A stretch of 64,000 bases of DNA from Fasciolopsis buskii (GCA_008360955.1 LUCM01009842.1:141275-205274), one strand, 5' to 3'. Positions 39,431-49,257 are shown, counted from the first letter of the stretch. Notes: generated from the letters alone by a model not told the origin. Translations and numbers: made by a program.

Positions 39431-40408
39431 CTGAATCGATTTCAATGCAATTCATGTGACTAAGACCGTAAGTGAAATAATCTACTCACGTGAATTGGAA
39501 TTCACGTGTCTCAGAACTCATTTACCAACTGACGCACTCGAAATGGTTCTATAAAACAAAGTTAAACGTATTTTATCCTATTCAAGGGCAGTGATTGTGA
39601 ACACTGCGTCTCAAATATGGATGCCAGTCAGTCTAACATCGTAGAAAATCCAGTCACTTATCTTCCAATCAAAACTCGACCTGGATCCATTTGTCACTCT
39701 CCCAAATCTGTAAATGTGATACTAGTATTTGCATGATGTCCGCAGCTGGTTTCAAATCACTTCCCGGTCCCAAACTCAACCGTTCCTGCATGGAAATACA
39801 ACCAGCATTTTTGGAGATCTTCCGAACCACAACCGAAGAAGAATTTTCAAATTAGCTCGAAATGCAAAGTAATACTTAAATGAAAGACCTACCGCATTAG
39901 TTTGACCGAACCATACGAACTTCGGCGTATAGTTCACTATGAAGTCAAAAGAGTGAACCGGTTTAAAACAGTCAACTTATTCTGCCGAGTGCTCTTAGCA
40001 TTTGCTGGTGCAGTTAAAAAGAGAAAATTTAAAGCTGTTTGTTCCCACGAATTTTGACATTAGTTCGTACTACATTTCTTTATTGTAGTGTGATGTGACT
40101 GTTGCATTTGAACGCTCATTAGGTGGCGCCATTGGACGGATTGAACGCTCCGCTGAAACGTAAAAGTTTTCGGGAATAAATTACTTTCATTTCATGAAAT
40201 TTACTCTTGTGGGAACCCGTTCGGTATCCAGAATATGCACTAGAGTGTGGACATGTTTTCATTCGCTGGTCAAACCAATTTAGGTTTCACAGTCGTTTCC
40301 CGTGCTAAACCGTGAGACGACTGTTTTCGATTCACTGCATTTGCATGAACATTTGAACAAGCCAAGAAAATCACGTGATCATTGCGGTATTTTTACCTCC
40401 CATCAAAG
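39431..40408. promoter_or_regulatory. Interval between divergent exon sets
   Basis: Minus-strand DRC10 exon 1 and the first plus-strand exon-like segment are about 1 kb apart and diverge, so a shared promoter region is possible. I see no clear TATA box or other defined motif. The assignment rests only on arrangement, and the plus segment at 40,409 may not be a first exon. Confidence 0.2.
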
Positions 40409-40556
40409 TGTTCTTGGGTGGCAGAATTCAACCGATTGTCCTAGATAATCGGATAAGCGATTATTTTGTTTTACAACAGTTGCTAAGGCAAACATTGTTT
40501 CAATCCCACGGATTATTTTCATCCTTACCGGGCTGGCTGAGACACGAAATTATTAG
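40409..40556 (+). CDS. Unidentified exon-like segment P1
   Basis: This is an open reading frame between an acceptor (TTTTTACCTCCCATCAAAG) and a donor AG|GTAACA, phase 1 in and phase 2 out. The translation is hydrophobic and looks protein-like: FLGGRIQPIVLDNRISDYF, then VLQQLLRQTLFQSHGLFSSL and PGWLRHEII. I do not recognise the family. A possible 23-nt exon at 40,729-40,751, followed by GTGAGT, would continue the frame. It lies about 1 kb from the start of DRC10, in the opposite direction. Confidence 0.4.
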
Positions 40557-41960
40557 GTAACACAAATGTCTCTTAGTCTTATTATTGGACGCGAAGTTTC
40601 ACCAATGTTCCATATCTATTCTACGGTTTAATATGCTTTGGTGAATAAAGACTGATTTGTTGCGACCGCGTGACATGGTATCCCCGAGCACGAACGCTGT
40701 ACTTGAAACACTGAATGATCTCTTCAGACACCAGCAAACTCTTGGGTCAAGTGAGTTTTCTTGAAGGGATTGCCAAAATAAATTTGTTCCACAACCGTTG
40801 TCCTCGTATTCGTTTCTGGCACCTTGACTTTTGTGCCCAGTTCCTGTTCACACCGTTGTTACTTGCTTATCTGTTTATTACCTGGAAACCGTTAGACAAA
40901 TCAAAATCACAGTAGACGACTGATTTGATGAAACTGGGTGCCAGCTGAAAGGACATTTTATGACAAAAAAGTTATCATACAACATAACCAGTTGGCATAG
41001 CAATAAAATAACAATTGAATATTTGCAAAACCCGTGAAACTAAAAATACTAAAGTGTGAATACACAAAATTTACCTACGTTTGGGACTGCAAAAATGAAT
41101 TTTTTGTTTGCCCTTGAATTGTCTTAGAGCATTTCACAATCACATGTTATACTAAACGAAATCACATCAATTTATTTTCAGACGTGTACCATCAAGAACA
41201 ATAATTTGCTACATGGTAACAATTTATCGATAGATTATTGCACAATGTCCCCTGCATATTAAACTCACGTAGCTATCCTTACCTAACCAATACTACGCCG
41301 TAGGTAAGTGCTTGTGGCAATATATCGAAAAACGTTCCCTTCGTGGTACGAAGATTCTTCATCGTTTGGTTTGTTTCCTTATGGAAATGTTTCCTCTGCG
41401 AAGGCCGGCAAGCACCAGTAAATGGAAGTTTCAATACACATCAGCTAATGATCATCTAAAGAGAGGTTGATTACTAACAACCCTCTGCAAAAAAGTAGTA
41501 TTCTGATATTTCAAGCCAGCATATCGTAAGAGTAATCCTGTCTTAATTCTTCCCTTTTTTCGGATTCTCCTGTCTCCAACCATCTCGGCTCACTTGTCAT
41601 TCGTCTTCCAAAAGGACTCTGAAAGAAAACAATATCGAAGCCTTAAGTCAATTGGGGATCTGCTGAGGGAATAAGACACGCCTACTCGATGAACGGTATG
41701 TGCCAGCCTGGCTTGTAGAGACAGTGTCGTGAATTATTCGCCTGCATACAGTTTCATATGTGTTATATGCGTATGGCTTACCGGACACAGCATGTCCACA
41801 CGATCTTGCTCATTCTGTTAGTCCGAAAGCATCATAATCCAAACCTCGTTCATTTTTGTCCTTAGACACTTGGTTCGTTTCTCCCAAATGATGATTATCA
41901 ATATAATCCTGAACTTTTATATTTGTCGTAATAAATCAGTTGATATTCAGTGTTTCCGTT

Positions 41961-42150
41961 CCCGTGGCATTGTTGGACCAGACAAGATAGTGGAGTTTCG
42001 ACTTGGCCGTAGACAATTCGAACCTTCCGACTGCCGATCAACTTTCCCAAATGGTAGCCCTCCGTTGATCGACGTTCCATTCCTGAAAATGCAATGTACT
42101 GTTGTTTCATCTATGATGGAAGCTAAAAAATGCATAATAAAGATAAAAAG
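41961..42150 (+). mobile_element. tRNA-derived SINE (copy 2, diverged)
   Basis: The copy has GACCAGACAAGATAGTGGAG, ACAATTCGAACCTTCCGACT in the B-box region, and the shared body end TTCCTGAAAATGCAATGTAC with TGTTGTTTCAT. It is the most diverged of the three. The long ORF across it is a by-product and not a gene. Confidence 0.65.
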
Positions 42151-42470
42151 AGGCTTCCGACTTGGTACCTGTTTTTACATTTCAACAAATTTCGGTAATT
42201 TCATTCAAAAATGCATCCCTTGGAAATTATCGTGTTGAGTTTGTCCGATGCAACTAGGAAAAAACGTGTCACATTTTGGTTAGATCACAGTTTTTCGGAA
42301 AAACCAACAATGCACCGGACCGAGAAGAGAGTACGCATGTCCAGGATGTGTTAAAAATATAACCAAGCATAACTTTCATTGGTCATATTATATCTAAGGT
42401 ATTATAACTGGTAGACGTGGCTTGATGGTAACAAGCAGACGACTATTCGGACTACTGTGAGTCCGTCCAG

Positions 42471-42572
42471 TTTTCTTTACCTAACGCGACTAAAGAAGTC
42501 GGCGACATTTTACGGACTATTCTTTCTAAAGTACACGCGGAAAAGTCAACATTCCTGTTCGCAGATTTTGAG
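42471..42572 (+). CDS. Exon-like segment P2 with in-frame TGA beyond
   Basis: After a GTCCGTCCAG acceptor there are 34 good-looking codons (SLPNATKEVGDILRTILSKV, HAEKSTFLFADFE). The next codons are GTT TGA, and the same frame then continues with equally protein-like sequence to 42,683 (LQAKSRPKQNHLSADEVDTL, GRAFTVVLYPHSP). The layout of a leucine-rich helix followed by an NHLSADEV...AF.VVL block weakly recalls the second half of a RhoGAP fold, but key residues cannot be confirmed. It may be a pseudogene, a sequencing error or a wrongly read intron. The 171-codon ORF in another frame here looks less like protein. Confidence 0.3.
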
Positions 42573-42689
42573 GTTTGACTGGTTCAGCTGCAAGCGAAGT
42601 CTCGCCCTAAGCAGAATCACCTGTCAGCTGACGAAGTTGACACACTTGGTAGAGCATTCACTGTCGTCCTTTATCCGCATAGTCCGTGA

Positions 42690-43019
42690 AGTAGCATGTA
42701 ACTCTCTTTATGGTAACCCTAATGGTACCTTGCAGAGGCCATTCTTTAATGAGTCGGGATTTTGGTCGATACTTTCTTTAAGGAACTGTTTTCTGATTAA
42801 ATTAGGATACCAAAGAGAGCAGGTTCCCAATCCGAATTTTTGCCGCATACAAAGGAAGTATTTAGTGCTTCATGTGGATACCGCGACGCTGTATATGTTC
42901 CTGGCTACATGCATATCCCATTACAGTCGAAACTATACAGTTGTGTTGATATACAAACACAAGATGCATTGATGTAAGGAGTGTATCGGAAAATCGATGC
43001 GCCATGTATTGGTTTTGAT
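42690..43019. other. Sequence before Penelope-like copy C
   Basis: A stretch near 42,903-42,945 (GGCTACATGCATATCCCATT) recurs in changed form at 45,364-45,402, so part of this is an unclassified repeat. Confidence 0.35.
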
Positions 43020-43775
43020 TGTAAATGATATAATGTTGATAACACAGCGTTGTTGGTAGATGCAATGCGCCAGCGTTTCGACTACCGTGGGTAGCAATAA
43101 GAAGGGTCCTCAGTGACTTGGATATTCACACTTTCTTCCGCATGGACAATACGTTAAAACGCCACTTATCAAAGGCTAAATATCAAGTCGGTATGCAAGA
43201 CCGTGATAACTGCATCTACAAAATCAGTTGCAAGAAATGCCCAGCAGACATCTGATGACACGGATTACAGAACACGGAAGGAAGGAAACGCGCAGACCTT
43301 TGGATAAGGTGATCTTATTTAAACTTGAGCGTGATTCAGCCATCACTTTACAGCCCATAACTGACAGACACAACTTAGATTATGAAAACGCCAAAATAAT
43401 GCAACGTGGACTCAGAACCTGCACCCACTCCGCATGCATCAATCGGAATGACGGGGCAGAGATTTCTGAGATATGGACAGCCGTAAGATCTTTGAGAAAC
43501 AAACATTCCAAAGGTCACCATGCTAGTTGACCCCACCACCACGGCGGCGCATGACGTGAAGGATAACTATTCTCTCACCCGACCCACAGTTCAAAGTGCA
43601 CACACTCACAAACACACACCGACACTAAACATCAGTTGGCATGTGAACGTTCCCACAGTTATTTGATTGTGAAACTTGCCTTGAGAAGGACTACCCACGG
43701 TAGTCGAAACGTTGGTGCATTGCATCTACCAACAGCGCTGTGTTATTAACATTATATCATTCACAACAAAATGCA
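43020..43775 (+). mobile_element. Penelope-like retroelement 3' end (copy C)
   Basis: An inverted terminal repeat (43,020-43,096) is followed directly by the C-terminal coding part in plus orientation: DIHTFFRMDNTLKRHLSK, CIYKISCKKCPA, then a short deletion that removes YIG, and MTRITEHGRK. A frame at 43,228-43,530 continues to RNKHSKGHHAS. The 3' terminal repeat runs to about 43,775 with ACTACCCACGGTAGTCGAAA. The element is a 5'-truncated copy with inverted ends. Confidence 0.8.
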
Positions 43776-44123
43776 TTGTTTCATATCGATCGTTGAAATT
43801 TGGCAGTTGTTTGGCCGTTTTTTTTTTGTTTTTTTCTTTCACACGAGTCTTTTCCCACATTTTTATCCACCTTTCAATTGTTTTACTAATTGTCACAACT
43901 GTGCATGACACTTCCCGGAACCGGAATACTGCCGGCTTTAGGGTATCAAATACGGAAGTAGGAAGCGGTGAAAGGATCCGCACGCCTGAAATTCCCGTCC
44001 AAATGTTGACAGATTCGTCACTCCCCGAATCATCGATTATTTGTCTCGAATAGCAATTTTAACAGTTTATCCAACAAAGTTAAACAGAGCGTAGTTACCG
44101 TGTTTGATCTGTGGATTTTGTAG

Positions 44124-44282
44124 ATTCACAACGGTTCATAATCGATCAATTCCCCATTCGGAAGCGTCCAATCCGCAACAGCTTTCCGGTCTCATTCCAG
44201 GCCTCCACCATACCACTGAACCTGCCGACTGGCCAGATTTGGTTCATTTGGACTGCCGGGATGGGATCCTCGAGATCTTCTG
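44124..44282 (+). CDS. Unidentified exon P3
   Basis: This exon has 159 bases between GATTTTGTAG and TG|GTAGGA, phase 2 in and phase 2 out. It encodes 52 codons beginning FTTVHNRSIPHSEASNPQQL and ending DWPDLVHLDCRDGILEIF. The last part has the rhythm of a beta-propeller blade (DLVHLDCRDGILEIFW), but no family was identified. If joined to the segment at 47,376 the split codon becomes TGG. Longer ORFs in other frames of this stretch lack fitting splice sites. Confidence 0.45.
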
Positions 44283-46011
44283 GTAGGACAACGAGAGGCG
44301 AGTTGATCTGGTTAAGTGGGTGCATCAGCAGCCTCCACACGCACGGAATCCTCCCTCATCCACATGGTTCTTTTCACGCATTATCTTAAAATCGTATTTC
44401 TACCACTGTTTGTTCATTCCACTTCAAGATGAACTTTGTGGGTGACATCCGGGACCAGAGGATTCCGGTGCACGGTTAACGACTGTAAACACTGAAAAGA
44501 AAGCGGACTACTTTGGAAAACTGCAAACATTTTCCCTATTATTTGTTGCTCGTCCACCGTCGACCGGTTCCAATTCTTCGACACTTAACTTCAAAGTCCT
44601 CATCTGATGGAACTTCTCGCTAAATTTCCCTATTTTGAATAAACGAGAGGCATCTTAAATAGACTCTGTTTCAGCATTGCAGAACTTCGTCTCACAAAAC
44701 GGATACACGCTTGGGAAACGTCAGCAATTCAATAAAGTAACATATCACGCGAACAACTAGACTCAATAGACGGGCTTCTTTTGGTATTGCGATTCCTCTT
44801 TCTGCTCTGTAGTGCAAATGAAATCTGGGGGAAGGAAAATAACGCGAAATGATATTCTTCCGGAAAATTCTTTCGCATCACCTCGAAATCAACACTCGAT
44901 ATTCCAAATCATGTGGATTGGGAAACAGCAAAATTTCCAGTCGCAAACCGCCGTATCACCATTGCCCATTTTCAGTTAGTCCATTTCAGTTTATTTCTCT
45001 TGTTTATCCCATCTTCTGCTCACGTTTGTCATCCTCGTCTGTATATTCAAACACGTGGCACACGCTAAGTTTTCGCATTGTACTTTGTTGTGCCGGAAAT
45101 TTCTTCGGTACACTTATAGTACAACCCTCTCTTATCTTCTTGTCAATCACTTACTCAGGTGTGCAATTTGTTTTACTCCTACCGGCACTAACCGTTCCTG
45201 TCTGAACTGTCAAACGCACACGATTTCTCATGAGTCACGCCTAATCACCTGTGTACTTCGGCTTCCGGTTCTGCAGTTTTTCCCCAATGAAACCTCTGTA
45301 GAACTTGATTCGGTATATCATGCCTACTTCGTGCTTATCACATGTTTGTTTGGATAAAATCCTAGCTACATGCGTATCCCATCACTGTCGAAGCTATGTG
45401 ATCATGCGCGATTCGCATCGCTACGCTAGATGAACGAGCCGACCTGGCTGACCAGATACGAGCCCAATCACTTTTTAGATTGCCAAAAAGATAATGGAAG
45501 TTACTACACACGTCCGAGTCGGAACTTTGGCTGTACAGATTCGAACACAACCGTTTTTATTGTCTTAATTCAATGGGCACATTCAGCCTATATACGTGTT
45601 CGACAATGACAATGCGAGTGACAAATTGATAACCACGAGACTAAATGTATTCAGACCCAGCAACCCAGAGTATGGTTCTCGTACTAAAACATCATTACGA
45701 CCGCTGTTATAAAAACGTAAACAAAATAGTTATGTCTATGCTCGAGAACCAGTTTGTGGTATCGGCGTTCTCTTTATCACTTGTTCATCATGAAATGCTT
45801 CATGCTGACTATGGATAGAACGTTTTACATAAATCGTCATGTTTATCCGTCTCCCTCATTTTGAGTTAGTTATCATTATTCCTCCAGACTGGTCGTACAG
45901 TTGTTATCCTATTTTTTCTCGATGACCATCCCCAGTGCTAATTTCTGCGGTCCCGATCAATATATCCAGTTCTGGCATCACGTTTCTGCGTCCTCTTTCA
46001 GGCTGGCATAC
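44283..46011. other. Intron or intergenic with an unclassified repeat
   Basis: At 45,364-45,550 the text TACATGCGTATCCCATCACT is followed by a frame reading LDERADLADQIRAQSLF, which looks like a retroelement gag or pol scrap. Nothing else is supported. Confidence 0.35.
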
Positions 46012-46111
46012 CTAAAACTCTGAACGCATTGTTGACACCGAATCAGTGGATTCGAAGTTTGCAGACTGTGTGAATATCCACCTCCGTTTGACAAGGAATG
46101 ATTGCATTTTC
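46012..46111 (-). CDS. Unidentified Cys-rich exon M3
   Basis: This exon is 100 bases, phase 1 in and phase 2 out, between TTTTTGCCTTAG and TTTTAG|GTATGC. It encodes KCNHSLSNGGGYSHSLQTSN and PLIRCQQCVQSF. With M2 the order of possible ligands is C-x2-C, then C-x-H, then H, then C-x2-C, which suggests a two-part zinc-binding domain. I cannot name the family. The next exon downstream, below 46,000, was not found. Confidence 0.5.
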
Positions 46112-46251
46112 CTAAGGCAAAAATGAGTTTATGACGCATTTTCGGATCTTTGCCAATCGGTCGATCATGCATGAATTTCCTCCGTTGTTGTATACTTTTT
46201 GCGAACGAACATCATGGAGATTTTATGCCCTATCTTGAAAAAAAGACTCAC

Positions 46252-46357
46252 CACCCACCGGATATCCATTGTTCGCAAGTCGAACTGTATTTGTTCTAGT
46301 AACAACTTTTCCGGTTTCTCGAATGACCTTGCACATTTCACACCGCCTCGTGTTAAA
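46252..46357 (-). CDS. Unidentified Cys-rich exon M2
   Basis: This minus-strand exon is 106 bases, phase 0 in and phase 1 out, between ATGACCGATTTACAG and GGTG|GTGAGT. It encodes FNTRRCEMCKVIRETGKVVT and RTNTVRLANNGYPVG. The C-x2-C motif suggests one half of a zinc-binding site. It joins M3 in phase after a 140-bp intron, which supplies two more Cys pairs or Cys-His residues. The gene would lie inside an intron of the plus-strand exon series. Confidence 0.5.
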
Positions 46358-46759
46358 CTGTAAATCGGTCATATTCGAACAATTAGTTACGTTTAGTTAG
46401 AAACAAAGCAAATATGCGGACATGAATACAAGTTGTGTCGGAATACGTTTGTACAAACTATACCCCGGTAAGTTTTGCTCTATCATGTTGGTTGCGTATA
46501 GATCAGTGAATCAGTGAATAATGATCCTATTGAATATACAAACGATGCTATCGGTAAAATGTTCAAGGAACTTCTATTCCTACCGAACTAAGGTCAAGGT
46601 TTTAATCCTTATGTAACATCATTCTAGTATCTTCACCACAAATTCATACGATGAATGAGTGTTTTAATTCACTCAACGTTTATCCTACCGTCTGTGTTGT
46701 CGAACCATTTTCACTTTTGACAGAGCACATTCGATCCTGGATTGCAAAACATCCCTTAC

Positions 46760-46937
46760 AGTAAATACAATAATAGGGTGATATGATGCAGACACCGAAG
46801 ATCCAAGCGTGCTCGTGTCAAATGGAATGAGTTCATTGAATGAGCTTCTTTTTTTCGAACAACATAGCATCTAGTCACCCCTTGCTCCAACTGTCCAGTC
46901 ACGGATGTTCCCTCCACGTGAGCATCACAAATGTTCG
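46760..46937 (-). CDS. Exon-like segment M1, frame unsure
   Basis: An open segment lies between TACTTTCAACAG and a TTTACT|GTAAGG donor. One frame is open throughout, 58 codons (NICDAHVEGTSVTGQLEQGV, TRCYVVRKKEAHSMNSFHLT) and ends in phase 2. A second frame, starting at 46,870 after GTGACTAG, gives 37 codons (MLCCSKKRSSFNELIPFDTS) and ends in phase 0, which is what M2 needs. The splice site of the second is weak. It probably belongs upstream of M2. Confidence 0.3.
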
Positions 46938-47375
46938 CTGTTGAAAGTATAAATTTCCAAACGGTAAGTTCCCGCTCGAAACAAGCCAATTGCGCGAAAT
47001 CTTATTGGTGCACAGTTGCCGAAAATCAATTCAATCGGTAATTATTCTGCCCACCGATTATCACTTAACCCGATAGTATCTTTTCGAATGTGTCGGCTGC
47101 AATCTTGATGAAAGTCAAAGTAAATGACGAATAGATAAATGAACTAACCAGTATTATTCAACTGGCGGTTCTGTGTAGTTTGTGTCAGAAACCACAAATT
47201 GAAGATATCGCATGACACTTAGAGAACTGTAAGTTGAAGACTAATGAAAATCCAAAAGTGGATACATTTCTGTGGTAGGTCTGATGAAAATATTCTTTCA
47301 GCTGACCGTTGTTTTTTATAAATGTGAACCGATCAGCATGATGTCTTCTTTTGTTGGTAGAATTTTCATCTACAG

Positions 47376-47526
47376 GTTCCTAACTGATAGCCAATGTTCA
47401 CGTCCGATGAGTTGTGAACTTCAACTGATGTTTGAGGAACGAATTGCTGCTCTGTTAATACGACGATTCATTTCGCGAATGCTGCAAATCGACCCATTGT
47501 TTACCACGAATACCATGTTTTTATAA
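47376..47526 (+). CDS. Unidentified exon-like segment P4
   Basis: After a TTCATCTACAG acceptor, the frame reads FLTDSQCSRPMSCELQLMFE and ERIAALLIRRFISRMLQID and stays open to a TAA at 47,526. Its phase fits P3. No strong donor is visible before the stop, so it may be a terminal exon, or the true donor is weak. The product is not recognised. A second acceptor (TTGTTGGTAG at 47,360) would begin slightly earlier. Confidence 0.35.
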
Positions 47527-47839
47527 ACCCCAATCCAATTTTCTGACTGTTGTCAATCCGGCAAATGCTAGAAGACCAAGCTTTCTCTTGTAAACCATCG
47601 ACACAACGTGATCCATACGAACAACAAGTCTTGAGTGTCACATCAGTCTAGTTCATCAAAAGTTCTACGCATTGCGATCTGACAGTTTTTCGTCAGCAGT
47701 GCAGACAATGACTAGTGAGGAAAATGAAACTGTTGGCCGATGTAATATTGTCTACAAAACTGTTGGCGCACAGTTGCTGATTTCTCGAAAATGAATATAT
47801 TTACATTGCAAGTAGTGCCTTGATGAGTGAGCAAAATTT

Positions 47840-47900
47840 CCTCGGAAGCATATGATCGGTTTCTTGATTATTGTTGCTCGTCTGACATGTGTACCCGAGC
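47840..47900 (-). ncRNA. Degraded hammerhead-like motif
   Basis: The minus-strand sequence has CAGACGA where CTGATGA is expected (plus positions 47,879-47,885), an AT-rich loop, then GAAACCGATC followed by ATATGCTTCC. The stem I arms (ACATGT before, ATATG after) can still pair in part. It is the left arm of an inverted repeat; the right arm is at 48,010-48,075. The core has changed at conserved positions, so self-cleavage is unlikely. Confidence 0.45.
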
Positions 47901-48009
47901 AACTTTATACCTGTGTACTTCGAACTGGTATGTCCCAACGTACAAATTAAATTCCGGTGAGACATGTCAATTCGAAGTGTGCATGTATAAGAAAGTTTAG
48001 ATAGGACAC

Positions 48010-48075
48010 TACCCGGTACTCCTAACTGACCAGTGGCAATAACCACGAAACCGGTCACGTGCTTCCGAGGAAATT
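48010..48075 (+). ncRNA. Hammerhead-like motif, core partly mutated
   Basis: The order is CTGACCA (48,026-48,032), a perfect stem II GTGG/CCAC with loop CAATAA, GAAA (48,047-48,050), then CCGGTC (48,051-48,056) and ACGTGCTTCC. ACCGGT forms the very short palindromic stem III, and C at 48,056 would be the cleavage-site base. CTGACCA differs from the CTGANGA consensus at one invariant G, and stem I pairing is poor because bases before the box are missing. Confidence 0.5.
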
Positions 48076-48245
48076 TTGTTCATTAATCCAGGTACAACTT
48101 ACAATGAGCATTTATTCCGGCTGCATTCTGTTCTCGTTCCTAAAGTTGGCTCAGCCCAACTGACAAAGAAATATCCACAAATCCCAGTGGTCGTTCTTCT
48201 GTGGACTCTTCAACGAACAGCTTCCAAGCGCGCTCCTAATGTTGC

Positions 48246-48248
<3 letters not shown>

Positions 48249-48290
<42 letters not shown>
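48249..48290 (+). repeat. (AT)n microsatellite
   Basis: About 21 perfect AT units, between the two hammerhead-bearing units. Confidence 0.95.
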
Positions 48291-48292
<2 letters not shown>

Positions 48293-48474
48293 TCACCAGC
48301 ATCTTGCTTGTATGACAGAAGTGTGAATGGATCGGGAATCCATTTATGAGATCACAAATGTGATCTCTGGCTGTTCTGTATGGGTTAGGCACCGCCGGCC
48401 TACGGGAAGACGGTGCCGGAAGCGGAAGATATTATATTTTAGTCAGTAGTATGCACATGAATAAACACAGCCCC

Positions 48475-48535
48475 CTAAGCATTCGACCGGTTTCGCGGTT
48501 ATTGCCGCTTATCAGGCATACGTGTCTGGTACTCC
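48475..48535 (-). ncRNA. Type I hammerhead ribozyme motif
   Basis: On the minus strand the order is CTGATAA (plus 48,509-48,515), stem II GCGG-CAATAA-CCGC, GAAA, and ACCGGT-C with cleavage expected after the C at 48,485. Stem I pairs ACGTATGC (before the box) with GAATGCTT (after the site), with one or two mismatches. One invariant G of the CTGANGA box is A, which would be expected to reduce or abolish activity. Confidence 0.65.
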
Positions 48536-48624
48536 GTATCAAATCACATTCCTTCCATACAAACAAGATTACGGTGGGAACTTAAAATCTGAGTGTTCAA
48601 TAATGTCGATGAATTAACACGGAG

Positions 48625-48690
48625 TACCGGGCACGCATGCCTGATGAGCCACAATGACCGCGAAACCGGCCGTGTGTTTCCGGGATTCTC
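48625..48690 (+). ncRNA. Type I hammerhead ribozyme motif
   Basis: This copy keeps a full consensus box CTGATGA at 48,641-48,647 and GAAA at 48,662-48,665. Stem I can form between CACGCATGC before the box and GTGTGTTT after CCGGCC. Stem II (GCCACAATGACCGC) is only partly paired, and the cleavage triplet is GCC rather than GTC. It is therefore recognisable but probably weak or inactive. Its partner arm at 48,475-48,535 has the better stem II. Confidence 0.6.
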
Positions 48691-49083
48691 TGTCTATTCA
48701 TGTACACACTGCTCACTAAATATACACGTGTATATAAATGTATATGAGTGGGAGTAATCAAGTGAATAAGCTTCTGTCACCCCAAAAAGATCAGAGATTC
48801 GAAGCCCAGATATACCGATCACTTTAGTTGTAGATGGCAGCTCGCTGCCTCCCGGCTTGTCATCATATCTGACCTACTGGGACCTTATACGGTTCGGTGT
48901 CACTCTCAGTTTCAATTTCATAGTGCCCGGTTTCCACCCCTCCTCTTGTGATGAACCCTGGGAGCTTTGAAGCATGCCAGCCCCAAAACTCTCATGCCTC
49001 AAGCACATTTCAAAAAATATTTAAAAGTCACTCATTTTGACCAACCGAACACCTGGAAGCATCTGAACTTGTGCAACCGATAG

Positions 49084-49257
49084 GATTTCATATTTCGACG
49101 TTCAGTATAAACCCGCCAATGACGAAATGCACGGGCATTTCCTTAATCGAAACAGTGCGATCAAATGTGCCAGTAACCGGATTCGACTGGATACGCCATA
49201 GTCCTGCTGGCACAGAATTGCTTGTCCTCGACAAAACACATTTGTTGCATTGCAATG
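49084..49257 (+). CDS. Unidentified exon P5
   Basis: This exon is 174 bases, phase 1 in and phase 1 out, between CAACCGATAG and AATG|GTTAGA. It encodes 57 codons: FHISTFSINPPMTKCTGISL, IETVRSNVPVTGFDWIRHSP and AGTELLVLDKTHLLHCN. The pattern VTGFDWI...GTELLVLDKTHLLH looks like a beta-propeller strand set, as found in WD-type ciliary or trafficking proteins. This is a resemblance, not an identification. It joins exon P6 in phase, giving an Asp codon at the junction, after an 830-bp intron. Confidence 0.5.

Larger units (their letters stand above)
47829..48083. repeat. Inverted-repeat unit with hammerhead arms (copy 1)
   Basis: The left end GAGCAAAATTTCCTCGGAAG (47,829-47,848) is the reverse complement, with few changes, of CTTCCGAGGAAATTTTGTTC at 48,062-48,081. 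The arms run inward through the hammerhead-like cores and enclose about 110 bp of unrelated sequence. The form is that of a short non-autonomous retroelement with inverted pseudo-LTRs. Confidence 0.6.
48455..48715. repeat. Inverted-repeat unit with hammerhead arms (copy 2)
   Basis: The left arm starts near CATGAATAAACACAG (48,455) and the right arm ends near CTATTCATGTAC (48,703). Both arms contain a hammerhead core pointing outward from a centre of about 90 bp (48,536-48,620). The inner edges also match as inverted copies (TGGTACTCCGT and ACGGAGTACC, about 80 bp apart). The unit lies 370 bp from copy 1 and just after a 42-bp AT repeat. Confidence 0.6.

Noticed and set aside
41870..42238. 122-codon plus-strand ORF
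   Set aside because: It lies across a tRNA-derived SINE copy and has no independent support.
42457..42972. 171-codon plus-strand ORF
   Set aside because: Another frame over the same bases has a fitting acceptor and more protein-like text; this ORF runs through it without a motif.
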